The translations under genes were made by a program, and so were the position numbers. The notes under the pieces are model-generated. The model was not told the DNA's origin. It did no database searches and worked only from the letters and a program-made list of their open reading frames with translations. A DNA stretch of 64,000 nt from Tenacibaculum sp. MAR_2010_89 (lineage in GTDB: Bacteria; Bacteroidota; Bacteroidia; Flavobacteriales; Flavobacteriaceae). The stretch covers positions 1,488,001 to 1,552,000 of the forward strand of contig NZ_FNUB01000005.1 in the NCBI RefSeq assembly GCF_900105985.1. Direction: 5' to 3'. Of this stretch, positions 35,139 to 44,190 are shown one piece after another (position 1 is the stretch's first letter; every line of letters begins with the position of its first letter).

Positions 35139-36935
35139 TTATTGCTTTATGATTTTAAAACTTTTAGAATGGCTTTTGTATTTTATTGTAGTTATATATA
35201 ACCCTGAAGGAAGATTGCTAGTATCAGTATTATATGCTCCATTACTTCCCATCATAGTACTATCTGTCATTAATTTACCATTTATTGTGTAAATTTTAAT
35301 TGATAGCCCATGAGTAGGTGTAATCCCTTTAGTTTTGATATTTATAGAATTAGTAATCATACTATTGTTTAAATTTATGTCAAAAAGAAATTCTTTAGGA
35401 GTGTTTAATTCTTTAATTTTATTATTTGTAATGGTACCAATTGTAAATCCAGAAACTATATTTCTAGTAAAATCTGGATGCTCGCTATTAATATATATAC
35501 TATAAACACCTTCTTTAAAAATTGATGTATCAAGTATAAATTGTTTTGTCTTTTGATGGTAGCTAAACGATTGTAAATAAATTTCTTCTTCAGTATTATT
35601 TCCTAATAAATCAGAAGTTTTAGAAATAGTAGCAGTTACTTCAATTTCATCAAAGTTGGTATTTGAATTTAGAAAAGATACTTTTAATATGTTTTTGTTT
35701 TTTTCAACTTCAAAAACCATTTTTGGACCATTGATTTGATGTGCATAAGCGACAAATTTTGAATTACCCTTTATAATAGTTGAGCTTGATGTATTAAGCT
35801 TATAACTACTCATGTAATTAACTATAGAATTCGTTTTGCTTTGTTCTCTTAATTTTGGAAATAATCTACCTTTCGTTGACTTTAAATTGAAGTTTGAATA
35901 TGAGTTTTTATGAAATACTTGTAAATTAATATTTGTATTGCCTCTATCTGCTATAATTTTGTCATAATCATTTTCGGAATTAATAATTTGATAATCACTT
36001 GATGTTTTTGTGTAATTGACTAATTCAGAAGTGTTTTTGGGTGTTGTGTTTTTTAAAACGTTTTCGTTTAAGTATGGTTTTATATGTTTCCATACATATT
36101 GCCCTAAAGCAATATCGACATGATCTAAATAAGCTTCGTTCTTTTTAAATGTATAAATTCCATTGGGCCTAAGTGTACTTTTGTATGGTGATACACCATC
36201 ATTTACACCCTGATGTAAATATAAAACGCTACCGCTAGCAAACATTAAAGGAGCTAAAAGTGTATGTCCTCTAGCAAATCCAGACCCACCAAGAATAATA
36301 AATTTTGAAGGCTCATTATTTATATGATTGTCAAAATATGGACGAACAACATCTCTGCAGTAGTATGTAGTTGAAGTAGCACCTCCTTCGTTTAATCCCG
36401 TTTTTTTCCATAACCAATTTAGCCACCATTGTTGTGATATATCTGCTAAATATGTACCCCAATATGGTGTTCCTAAAGCAAAAACCTTTTTTACTTTATT
36501 ATATTTTTTATGAGTATACATTGCAACTTCAGAGGCTTTTCCTCCATTACTATGTGCAATAATGTATACATCATTTACATGATATTTATTAGTTATAATA
36601 TCAATAGATTCGGCTAATAACTTTCCGTTAGCCCACATACCTTCACCTCTTGTGGTAGCAACAAATACAACTTGATAACCTTCGTTATATGCTTCTTTAT
36701 AAAAAGTGTTATTTGTGAAAAAAAGCTGGTTAAGATCAATGTATCCATGGTTAAACAAAATAACTTTGCCATTAAAGTTATTAGGCCTGGCTCCATAATG
36801 AATAGTTGATTTTAGTAGTGGTCCAATGAATAAGGAACTTAGATTATCTGGAGTAGGAAGTTGTTTTTCAACAAAGCTTTGGGAAAAAAGAGTTAAAGAT
36901 GTAAAAAGAATACATAAAGTTTTGAATAATTTCAT
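35139..36935 (-). CDS. Secreted alpha/beta hydrolase with T9SS sorting domain
   Basis: The likely start is the ATG at 36935 rather than 36986, because it gives a clear signal peptide (about 20 residues, ending LFSQS). The product is then 598 residues. Residues 50-290 form an alpha/beta-hydrolase domain: the oxyanion region LFNHGY and the nucleophile elbow AHSNGG (Ser129), with ALGTPYWGT after it as in lipases. A beta-rich linker of about 200 residues follows. The last 80 residues are a type IX secretion (type A) sorting domain (KIYTINGKLM, LPSGLYI, KSFKIIKQ). It is probably a surface or extracellular esterase or lipase. Substrate unknown. Confidence 0.88.
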   Translation of the reverse strand: MKLFKTLCILFTSLTLFSQSFVEKQLPTPDNLSSLFIGPLLKSTIHYGARPNNFNGKVILFNHGYIDLNQLFFTNNTFYKEAYNEGYQVVFVATTRGEGMWANGKLLAESIDIITNKYHVNDVYIIAHSNGGKASEVAMYTHKKYNKVKKVFALGTPYWGTYLADISQQWWLNWLWKKTGLNEGGATSTTYYCRDVVRPYFDNHINNEPSKFIILGGSGFARGHTLLAPLMFASGSVLYLHQGVNDGVSPYKSTLRPNGIYTFKKNEAYLDHVDIALGQYVWKHIKPYLNENVLKNTTPKNTSELVNYTKTSSDYQIINSENDYDKIIADRGNTNINLQVFHKNSYSNFNLKSTKGRLFPKLREQSKTNSIVNYMSSYKLNTSSSTIIKGNSKFVAYAHQINGPKMVFEVEKNKNILKVSFLNSNTNFDEIEVTATISKTSDLLGNNTEEEIYLQSFSYHQKTKQFILDTSIFKEGVYSIYINSEHPDFTRNIVSGFTIGTITNNKIKELNTPKEFLFDINLNNSMITNSINIKTKGITPTHGLSIKIYTINGKLMTDSTMMGSNGAYNTDTSNLPSGLYITTIKYKSHSKSFKIIKQ

Positions 36936-36982
36936 TTTTAGAAGGGGTTTAGTTAATGAAATTAAATATATGTAAAAAATTA

Positions 36983-37020
36983 ACAAAAAAAAGGTATTCT
37001 ATTTAAAGAATACCTTTTTT
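36983..37020. terminator. Terminator after lpdA
   Basis: Stem aggtattct / agaatacct with a 6-base loop. On the minus strand it is followed by a run of T and ends the lpdA transcript; A- and T-runs on both sides would also let it work on the plus strand. Confidence 0.8.
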
Positions 37021-37039
37021 GTTTATGTTTTTTTTGATT

Positions 37040-38440
37040 TTAAGCGTTTAAAGGCTTACCATCCCAAGCAGCTTTAGCAGCTTCTTTAACTGCTTCAGAG
37101 TATGTAGGGTGACCATGACAAATACGAGCTAAATCTTCAGCAGACGCTCTATATTCCATAGCAACAGCAGCTTCCATAATTAAGTCAGCAACACGAGCAC
37201 CAACCATATGAACACCTAAAATTTCATCTGTATTTTTATCAGCTAAAACTTTTACAAAACCATCAGTATCTCCACTAGCACGAGATCTACCTAATGCACG
37301 CATAGAAAATTTACCAGCTTTGTATTCAACTCCGCTATCTTTTAATTCTTGTTCAGTTTTACCTACAGCAGCAACTTCAGGCCACGTATAAACAATACCA
37401 GGAATTAAATTATAATCAATATGAGGTTTTTGACCTGCTAAGTATTCAGCAACTACTACACCTTCTTCTTCTGCTTTATGAGCTAACATCGCTCCACGAA
37501 CAACATCACCAATAGCATATATATTAGAAACATTAGTTTGTAAAAGGTCATTAACCTCTACCATTCCTCTTTCAGTAACCTTAACACCAGCTTTTTCTAA
37601 AGCTAATCCATCGGTATATGGACGACGACCAACAGATACTAAACAATAATCACCTGTAAAAGTAACTTCTTCACCTTTTTTATTAGTTGCTTTAACAATT
37701 ACTTCTTCACCATTTCTTTCAACAGAAGTAACACCATGATTCGCATTAAATTTCATTCCTTGTTTCTTTAAAACTTTAGTAAGTTCTTTAGAAACATCTT
37801 TATCCATAGTTGGAGTAATTGTTGGGGCATATTCAATAACTGTTACATTAGCACCTAAACGCTTATAAACAGAACCTAATTCTAACCCAATTACACCACC
37901 ACCTATAACCAATAAATGTTTAGGTACTTCTTTTAATTTTAAAGCTTCAGTAGATGTTATTACACGTTCTTTATCAATAGAAATAAAAGGTAATGTTGAC
38001 GGTTTTGAACCTGTAGCAATAATAATATTAGTTCCTTCAATTACTTCAGAACTACCATCATTTTTTGAAACTTTAACATGTGTAGCATCTTCAAAAGAAC
38101 CTAATCCTTCAAAAACCTCAATGTTATTCTTATCCATTAAATACTTAATTCCACCTGTTGTAGTTTCAACTACATTTGCTTTACGAGCAACCATTTTTCC
38201 AAAATCGAAAGATGGTTTTTCAACAGAGATTCCATGCTCTTCAAAATGATGTACAGCATCATAGTAATGATGAGAAGAATCTAATAAAGCTTTTGAAGGT
38301 ATACAACCTACATTTAAACAAGTACCACCTAGAGTAGAATATTTTTCTATAATAGCAACTTTTTTTCCTAATTGAGCAGCTCTGATAGCAGAAATATATC
38401 CTCCAGGACCAGAACCAATAACGATTACATCGTATTTCAT
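37040..38440 (-). CDS. lpdA: Dihydrolipoyl dehydrogenase
   Basis: E3 component of the 2-oxoacid dehydrogenases and the glycine cleavage system. The 466 residues contain the FAD motif VIGSGPGGYISAIRAAQLG, the redox disulfide GGTCLNVGCIPSK, the NAD motif VIGGGVIGLELGSVYKRLG, and the C-terminal His-Glu pair in HGHPTYSEAVKEA. It is monocistronic, with a -7 element at 38528-38535. The other components of these complexes are not nearby. Confidence 0.96.
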   Translation of the reverse strand: MKYDVIVIGSGPGGYISAIRAAQLGKKVAIIEKYSTLGGTCLNVGCIPSKALLDSSHHYYDAVHHFEEHGISVEKPSFDFGKMVARKANVVETTTGGIKYLMDKNNIEVFEGLGSFEDATHVKVSKNDGSSEVIEGTNIIIATGSKPSTLPFISIDKERVITSTEALKLKEVPKHLLVIGGGVIGLELGSVYKRLGANVTVIEYAPTITPTMDKDVSKELTKVLKKQGMKFNANHGVTSVERNGEEVIVKATNKKGEEVTFTGDYCLVSVGRRPYTDGLALEKAGVKVTERGMVEVNDLLQTNVSNIYAIGDVVRGAMLAHKAEEEGVVVAEYLAGQKPHIDYNLIPGIVYTWPEVAAVGKTEQELKDSGVEYKAGKFSMRALGRSRASGDTDGFVKVLADKNTDEILGVHMVGARVADLIMEAAVAMEYRASAEDLARICHGHPTYSEAVKEAAKAAWDGKPLNA

Positions 38441-38527
38441 GAGTCGTGTTTTTATTGTTTTGTATTTGCTAGTTAGTATTTTATGTTTCTACCTAGCTAT
38501 CTGTTTTGTTTTTCAGAATAATAACCG

Positions 38528-38535
38528 CAAAATTA
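38528..38535 (-). promoter_or_regulatory. Candidate -7 element for lpdA
   Basis: Minus-strand TAATTTTG matches TAnnTTTG and lies 87 bases upstream of the lpdA ATG. No -33 TTG is seen at the expected distance. Confidence 0.45.
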
Positions 38536-38628
38536 CATATAATTGTTGATTTGTTGAAGAATGTTTAAGATTAGTTTTTAGACGAGTAGTATTAAAACAG
38601 AAGATAAAGAATGTCAATATAAAACCAC

Positions 38629-38636
38629 TATTTTTG
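38629..38636 (+). promoter_or_regulatory. Candidate -7 element directly before the glycosyltransferase ATG
   Basis: TATTTTTG fits TAnnTTTG and ends only 4 bases before the ATG at 38641. If used, the mRNA would be nearly leaderless. Confidence 0.4.
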
Positions 38637-38640
38637 CAAA

Positions 38641-39870
38641 ATGAACCATCTTCTTATTATAGGGTATGTTTGGGTAGAGCCAAATTCATCTGCTGCAGGT
38701 ACTAGAATGTTACAACTAATAGAGTTGTTTTTACAACAGAATTATAAAATAACATTTGCTTCACCATCACTTAAAGGAGAAAAAGCTTTTGACTTATCTT
38801 CTATAGGAGTTAATGAAGAAACTATTGAGTTGAATAACTCATCATTTGATGATTTTATACAAAAGTTAAATCCTACTACTGTACTATTTGATCGTTTTAT
38901 GATGGAAGAGCAATTTGGTTGGCGTGTAGCAGAAAATTGTCCTAAAGCGCTACGTGTATTAGATACTGAAGATTTACATTTTTTACGTAAAACACGTCAT
39001 AATAAACTAAAAAGAAATGAAATATTTACTAATGAATCATTATTGACTTCAGATGATGCTAAACGAGAAATAGCCTCTATTTTAAGATGTGATTTAAGTA
39101 TAATAATTTCATTATATGAAATGAAATTATTAATAGACGTGTTTAAAATTGATAAAGAGTTGTTATATCACCTTCCTTTTTTACTTCCTAAAATAGATCG
39201 ATATGTTATTGAAAATTGGAAGCCTTATGAAAAGCGAAAAGATTTTGTTTTTATAGGGAATTTCTTTCATGCTCCAAATGTAGATGCTGTTTTACAACTA
39301 AAATCAATTTGGAAGGATATACGAAAGAAATTACCTGAAGTAGAAGTTCACATTTATGGTGCTTATGCTACCCAACAAATAAATCAATTACATAAACCAA
39401 AAGAAGGTTTTATAGTAAAAGGATTTGCAAAAAATGCACTAGAAGTAGTAAATAAAGCAAGAGTAATATTAGTACCATTACGATTTGGTGCTGGCATTAA
39501 AGGAAAGTTAACAGAAGCAATGATATGTGGAACTCCTAGTGTAACAACAAAAATTGGAGCCGAAGGGATGCATGGAAACTTACCTTGGAATGGCTTTATA
39601 GAAGATGATCTTGATCAGTTTTTAAAAAAAGCTATTGAATTATATACTAATGAAAAACTTTGGAAAAGTTTCCAGACTAATGGAATTGATATTATTAACT
39701 CAATATATGATAAAGATAAAATTAGTCAACCTTTTATATATCAAATAAAAATACTTCAAAAAAATATTGTAGACCACCGTAATAAAAATTTTCTAGGAAA
39801 TCTATTACAGCATCAAACTTTACAAGCTACAAAATACATGAGTAAGTGGATTGAAGAAAAGAATAAATGA
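38641..39870 (+). CDS. Family 4-like glycosyltransferase
   Basis: A 409-residue GT-B-fold protein. The N-terminus IIGYVWVEPNSSAAGTRMLQLI holds the glycine/Ser-rich acceptor loop. The C-terminal half has the donor-site region (DFVFIGNFFHAPNVDAV, VKGFAKNALEVVNKARVILVPLRFGAGIKGKLTEAM) with the E-x7-E-like motif of GT4 enzymes. It is probably a surface glycan enzyme. It stands alone, with divergent lpdA upstream and a terminator after it. Donor and acceptor are unknown. Confidence 0.82.
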   Translation: MNHLLIIGYVWVEPNSSAAGTRMLQLIELFLQQNYKITFASPSLKGEKAFDLSSIGVNEETIELNNSSFDDFIQKLNPTTVLFDRFMMEEQFGWRVAENCPKALRVLDTEDLHFLRKTRHNKLKRNEIFTNESLLTSDDAKREIASILRCDLSIIISLYEMKLLIDVFKIDKELLYHLPFLLPKIDRYVIENWKPYEKRKDFVFIGNFFHAPNVDAVLQLKSIWKDIRKKLPEVEVHIYGAYATQQINQLHKPKEGFIVKGFAKNALEVVNKARVILVPLRFGAGIKGKLTEAMICGTPSVTTKIGAEGMHGNLPWNGFIEDDLDQFLKKAIELYTNEKLWKSFQTNGIDIINSIYDKDKISQPFIYQIKILQKNIVDHRNKNFLGNLLQHQTLQATKYMSKWIEEKNK

Positions 39871-39908
39871 AAAATGTCTATCACAAAAAAGTGATAGACA
39901 TTTTTTTT
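39870..39908. terminator. Bidirectional terminator after the glycosyltransferase
   Basis: A perfect 12-bp stem (aatgtctatcac / gtgatagacatt) with a 6-base A loop. T9 lies on the plus strand and a shorter T-run on the minus strand, where it would serve the converging ABC genes. Confidence 0.85.
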
Positions 39909-41340
39909 AATTACTAATTAGTGTTCCTTTTTTTAATTTATTTTTAAAATTAATCCATGCTATACTTATGAAGAATAGAGAAAATAGACATAATGAAATT
40001 AGCTTTATTAATATAGAAAAAGATTTTGGAGCTTTGTATTCAAAGCTTGGAAGCTTAGAGTATAGGTTTGTGCTAAATTTTTCATTTTTATATAATAAAG
40101 GAACAAAGAAGTTACGCCATTCTTTAGTAAAAGAACTGGTTTGTTTTCTGTAATTTTGATAGTGTAAGGTTGATGTTCCTGCTAAGTTATTAAAAGCTTC
40201 TTGTAAAATTATAGCAGGGGAACTGTATTGCCACCTTTGTATCCATCTCTGTTGCTGTTCTAATTGAACATCGTAAGAGGTTATTAAAGGTTTTAATTCA
40301 TCTTCAACTAAATCTTGAGAAGCCATGTATTTATGCCAAAAAGAGTAGTTTTTTGAAGAGTCATTGCTTGCATATTCCGGATGGTCTCTTAAATAATTAT
40401 CTAAAATTTTATCTTGTTTTTTAGAAACTTTATCTTTTAGTTCTCTTACCTCACTTATTAATTTTGATCTTGAAGGAATGGGATAAAAAACATTACTAAG
40501 TTGACCAATTATAGCTGGAATTATCAAAATTATAAATACCCAAACTGCTAATAAACTTACAGCGTTTTTTGCTGAGTTATTGATAAATATGTTTATAAAT
40601 AAGACTACAACAAACCAAAAAAGGATATAAGCTATAACCAGTAAAAGAGTATTGATATAAGCTATAAAGTTTGTTGAAAAATCAAATTCATTAATTACAA
40701 AAGTGATGGTTAAAATAACGAGTGTAATTAAGGTTAACCAAAGAAATCGCAAACCAATTTTTTGTAAAATCCAAGTAAACATTGAAACTGGTTGAGAGGC
40801 TAATAATTTTAATGACCCAGATTCTTTTTCTGAGGAGAATATATTATAACTAAAAGCAATAACAATGAGAGGGAGTATGTATATAATAACAAAAGATAAA
40901 TCGAAACTTCCAAAAAGCAATTGAATTGGGTTGGATAATTCAGCATAATTAAATAAAAAACTGTCACCATAGGCTTTTGGTTGTACATAATGCGTAAACA
41001 AGTCACTTTGCCCAGTCGATATAAAAGTTAAGGCTTGAGGAGGCATTGCTGCTACTCTTGGAAAAGAATATCCAATATGCATTGGCCTAGTTGGTTTTGC
41101 CCATGACCTTACACTAGTTTCAAATCCTTTTTCTAGTGAATCTAAGACCTTTAACATTTTTGAATCTTTCTTTTTTACTGCACTATACGCTTTTTCAATG
41201 TCTGAAAATCGTTTGTCTACTTTTTGTTTCCCATTATAACCAGCAAAAAGAATGATAGTAAGCATAGTAAAAAAAAGTAACAAGAGCCATTTACTACGGA
41301 GTAATATCTTTAATTCGTATTTAAAATTATGTATAAACAT
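39907..41340 (-). CDS. ABC-2 type permease subunit (DUF3526-like), second
   Basis: A 477-residue membrane protein with one TM helix at the N-terminus, a large extracytoplasmic loop of about 100 residues, five further TM helices, a second large loop of about 150 residues with many Gln/Ser, and a last TM helix. This pattern fits permeases of NosY/DUF3526 type. It lies 1 base after the paralogous permease gene, so the exporter is probably a heterodimer. Substrate unknown. Confidence 0.8.
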   Translation of the reverse strand: MFIHNFKYELKILLRSKWLLLLFFTMLTIILFAGYNGKQKVDKRFSDIEKAYSAVKKKDSKMLKVLDSLEKGFETSVRSWAKPTRPMHIGYSFPRVAAMPPQALTFISTGQSDLFTHYVQPKAYGDSFLFNYAELSNPIQLLFGSFDLSFVIIYILPLIVIAFSYNIFSSEKESGSLKLLASQPVSMFTWILQKIGLRFLWLTLITLVILTITFVINEFDFSTNFIAYINTLLLVIAYILFWFVVVLFINIFINNSAKNAVSLLAVWVFIILIIPAIIGQLSNVFYPIPSRSKLISEVRELKDKVSKKQDKILDNYLRDHPEYASNDSSKNYSFWHKYMASQDLVEDELKPLITSYDVQLEQQQRWIQRWQYSSPAIILQEAFNNLAGTSTLHYQNYRKQTSSFTKEWRNFFVPLLYKNEKFSTNLYSKLPSFEYKAPKSFSILIKLISLCLFSLFFISIAWINFKNKLKKGTLISN

Positions 41341-41341
41341 T

Positions 41342-42745
41342 TTAATAGGTTTTATTAGTGAATATTAATACTATAGCAGTAAACGAAAACCATAATGCAA
41401 GTATTAAAAACAAGAATGTGTTCTTTTGAAGCACAGTTGAAAATGTTGTAGCTTGATATTTAAATTTTGGTAGTTTACTCCAAGTATTTGCAGGAGCAAC
41501 GTATCGTTCTCCATATTTTGAATTTTTCTCAGTAGTTCCATTTAAAAAACGTTGTGTTTCAACTCTATATTTTTCTGCAGATTCTGCAAAATTCCAATGA
41601 TTTTGATAATCAGTTTTTGCTACAGCCATTGATAGAAAACGTGTGGGAAGAAACGGAGAAATAATCGCTAATGATTTATAAATTCCATCTTGATTTTTAG
41701 CTTGTTCATTTAAATAATCATAATGCTTTTCATATACTTTCGCTTGATATTCTTCTCCTTTTTGCATTCTATAGGCACTATAATTAAATGGAAGTTTATG
41801 TACGCTGTCAACATTATATTTTTTAAGAACTTCTTTTTCAAGCTTTTTTGCTTCTTTATTCCAAGGATTATGGCCATCTAAGCCTTTTTTGTTTTCTTCT
41901 GAAATTCTCTTTGAAAATTCTTGATGTGTAGGGTATGGATATTTTGTATCTGCTAAATTACTCGCAACTTTTGGGGCTATAAAACAAGCTAATACCCAAA
42001 AAGATAAATTAATAACTAAAGAGATTCCTGATTTTTTTGCTAATGAGGAAATTAGTAATGTAATATTGGTGAAAATTAAATAATAGGTGATATATATAAG
42101 ATATAAAGTGCCAAAAGCTGACCAGTTAAAAACACCATAATTTTCAATGCTTGATAAAATAATACCACCTAGTAAAAATAAAAATGTAGTGATTGTAACA
42201 GAAGGTATCAAGGTAGCAAACCATTTTCCTAACAATAATTTCCATCCAACAATTCCTTGACTTTTTAATATGTAAACTGTATTACCTTCAATTTCTTTTG
42301 TGAAACTGTTGTAACCAATTAAAATAGTAATTAAAGGAAGTATGTATAATAAAATAAAGTCTACAGTTAATTCTCCAAAGCGAGATAAAGCTGTTTGATC
42401 AGAAGCATTACTAAATTGTGCTTGGTTTCTACTATGTGCTTCTAAAAAAATAGATATACCTGTGTATTTGTCTACTCCTTGATCGATAAGAGATAATGGA
42501 GATTTTGGTTTGAAAACATAATTACCATAATGAGCAGCCGAATGTGGATTTTTTTCCCCTTGAGAATCCCAAGCATTACGTTCACTGTTTTTAGCTTCAT
42601 TATATTGAATATTTGTAGTTTCATATTGTTTAGCAGTAATTAATAGAGCTATAACCAACAATACTAAAACAATACTTAAAGAAATTTTAAAACGACCATC
42701 TCTTAAAATTTCTTTAAGTTCTTTTTTTATTATGTGATAAATCAT
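41342..42745 (-). CDS. ABC-2 type permease subunit (DUF3526-like), first
   Basis: A 467-residue membrane protein with the same layout as the next gene: N-terminal TM, large loop, TM bundle (FILLYILPLITILIGYNSF), second large loop, C-terminal TM. The matching ILPLI motif in both permeases suggests gene duplication. It overlaps the ATPase gene by 4 bases. Together the three genes encode one exporter. Confidence 0.8.
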   Translation of the reverse strand: MIYHIIKKELKEILRDGRFKISLSIVLVLLVIALLITAKQYETTNIQYNEAKNSERNAWDSQGEKNPHSAAHYGNYVFKPKSPLSLIDQGVDKYTGISIFLEAHSRNQAQFSNASDQTALSRFGELTVDFILLYILPLITILIGYNSFTKEIEGNTVYILKSQGIVGWKLLLGKWFATLIPSVTITTFLFLLGGIILSSIENYGVFNWSAFGTLYLIYITYYLIFTNITLLISSLAKKSGISLVINLSFWVLACFIAPKVASNLADTKYPYPTHQEFSKRISEENKKGLDGHNPWNKEAKKLEKEVLKKYNVDSVHKLPFNYSAYRMQKGEEYQAKVYEKHYDYLNEQAKNQDGIYKSLAIISPFLPTRFLSMAVAKTDYQNHWNFAESAEKYRVETQRFLNGTTEKNSKYGERYVAPANTWSKLPKFKYQATTFSTVLQKNTFLFLILALWFSFTAIVLIFTNKTY

Positions 42746-43458
42746 ACTGTCTCTTCTTTTAAAGTCATTGTTTCTAAATATAATTTCTCCAAATCTTGAA
42801 GAGAAATGTCTTCACTTGAGAAATAATGTTTTAGTTTTCCCTGTTTCATTATACCAATATGAGTACCTATTTCTTTAGCTCTAAATATATCGTGTGTAGC
42901 CATTAATGTAGCTACATTGTCTGATTTCATTTTTTTTAGAAGTACACCAAATTCGTTACTAGATTTAGGGTCTAAACCAGAAGTGGGTTCATCTAATAAT
43001 AAAACTTTAGCGTCTTTAGCAATAGCTAAAGCAATACCTATTTTTTGTCTCATCCCTTTAGAGAAATACTGAGTGCGTTTATGATATGCTTCTTGTTGTA
43101 ATCCTGCTTCATCTAAAAAGAACTCTAATTCTATTTTAGAAAACTTATAGCCACCTATACCTAAAAAATAATCTAAGTTTTCTACTGCTGTTAAAGCAGG
43201 GTATAGCATTAAGTTTTCAGGAATATAGGTTAAAAAAGATTTTGTTTTTTTAGTGTTCTTATTAACATCTAGGTCATTAATAAAAGCTTCTCCCGACGAT
43301 GGAGTAATAAAGTTTAATAGTAAGTTTATAGTTGTTGATTTACCTGCGCCATTGGCTCCAAGAAGGCAGAATATTTCTCCTTTTTTTATTTCTATATTTA
43401 AATTGTCCAGAGCGGTAAAGTCGCCATATTTTTTAGTTAAGTTGTTTGTTTTTATCAT
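42742..43458 (-). CDS. ABC transporter ATP-binding protein
   Basis: A 238-residue ATPase. Walker A GANGAGKSTTIN (about 34-45), the Q-loop, signature FSKGMRQKIGIALA, Walker B VLLLDEPTSGLD and the switch His in ATHD are all intact. It is the first gene of the three-gene exporter operon and overlaps the first permease by 4 bases. By sequence type it belongs with the CcmA/NosF-like group. Confidence 0.93.
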   Translation of the reverse strand: MIKTNNLTKKYGDFTALDNLNIEIKKGEIFCLLGANGAGKSTTINLLLNFITPSSGEAFINDLDVNKNTKKTKSFLTYIPENLMLYPALTAVENLDYFLGIGGYKFSKIELEFFLDEAGLQQEAYHKRTQYFSKGMRQKIGIALAIAKDAKVLLLDEPTSGLDPKSSNEFGVLLKKMKSDNVATLMATHDIFRAKEIGTHIGIMKQGKLKHYFSSEDISLQDLEKLYLETMTLKEETV

Positions 43459-43755
43459 ATCGTACTTTTTGTGATATTTATTCGTTTTTTGATTTATTAT
43501 TATTGAGTTTTCTTAATTTATAACTACTAAAATATCAAAGTTTTGTAAGGCAAAATACCCTCTGTTTTATTTATAGAGAGCATTTTTTTTGATAATTAGA
43601 TGTGCAGTAATAATTAGTTATTAATATCCAGAAAAATAAGAGAATCAAAAAATGAAATAAATAAGTAGTTAATCATTTATCACAAAATGAAAGATGTCTT
43701 ACTAATTATAGAAATTAATTTATGCGTTACTTTATAATTATAAAAAGAAGAGATA
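43459..43755. other. 297-base spacer between the ABC operon and the small His/Cys protein
   Basis: AT-rich, with no convincing gene, repeat or exact -7 element. The ABC operon promoter is expected here on the minus strand but could not be pinned down. Confidence 0.5.
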
Positions 43756-44094
43756 TTATATAAAGTATGGGGGAGCTCTTAGTTTTTTAAGCGATTCAAC
43801 ACTAGTTAATTTAATAAAGTAATAATTATCAATTTTTACAGTATTGTAAAAAGTAGAGATAAAATATTGAATATTTAAATTAAGCGAGTAAAAACTTGAA
43901 AATGAAAAATAACAAATATCACAGTCATTAATGATTTCTTGATGTAAATGAGTTGACTCAGTTTTACAATCAATATGAGTATCATTTTCATGATGATGAT
44001 GAATTGTTTTTATAACAATAGGGGCAATAAGAAAAAGCATCAAAAAAAGAGATGCTATTTTTTTTATTGTATTATTTTTTATTGTTAAAATCAT
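43756..44094 (-). CDS. Small His/Cys-rich exported protein, DUF2946-like
   Basis: A 112-residue protein with one hydrophobic N-terminal segment (about 13-29). A His-rich patch (HHHH at 32-35, His40, His49, His51) with Cys43 follows, then a CDIC pair (58-61), and it ends LRAPPYF. The order His-rich patch, CxxC, terminal R-(G/A)-P-P recalls DUF2946 proteins, which often accompany TonB-dependent metal receptors. No receptor gene is next to it here. A role in copper or zinc handling is only an inference. Confidence 0.6.
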   Translation of the reverse strand: MILTIKNNTIKKIASLFLMLFLIAPIVIKTIHHHHENDTHIDCKTESTHLHQEIINDCDICYFSFSSFYSLNLNIQYFISTFYNTVKIDNYYFIKLTSVESLKKLRAPPYFI

Positions 44095-44104
44095 CTTAAA
44101 GTAA

Positions 44105-44112
44105 CAAAACTA
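44105..44112 (-). promoter_or_regulatory. Candidate -7 element for the small His/Cys protein
   Basis: Minus-strand TAGTTTTG fits TAnnTTTG and ends 10 bases before the ATG at 44094, giving a very short leader. Confidence 0.4.
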
Positions 44113-44190
44113 ATTACTTAAACTTTTTATTTATGATATATACTGTTAATTTTTTCAAAAAAGTAACTTTTTAAGTTAAAACCCTTGTAG

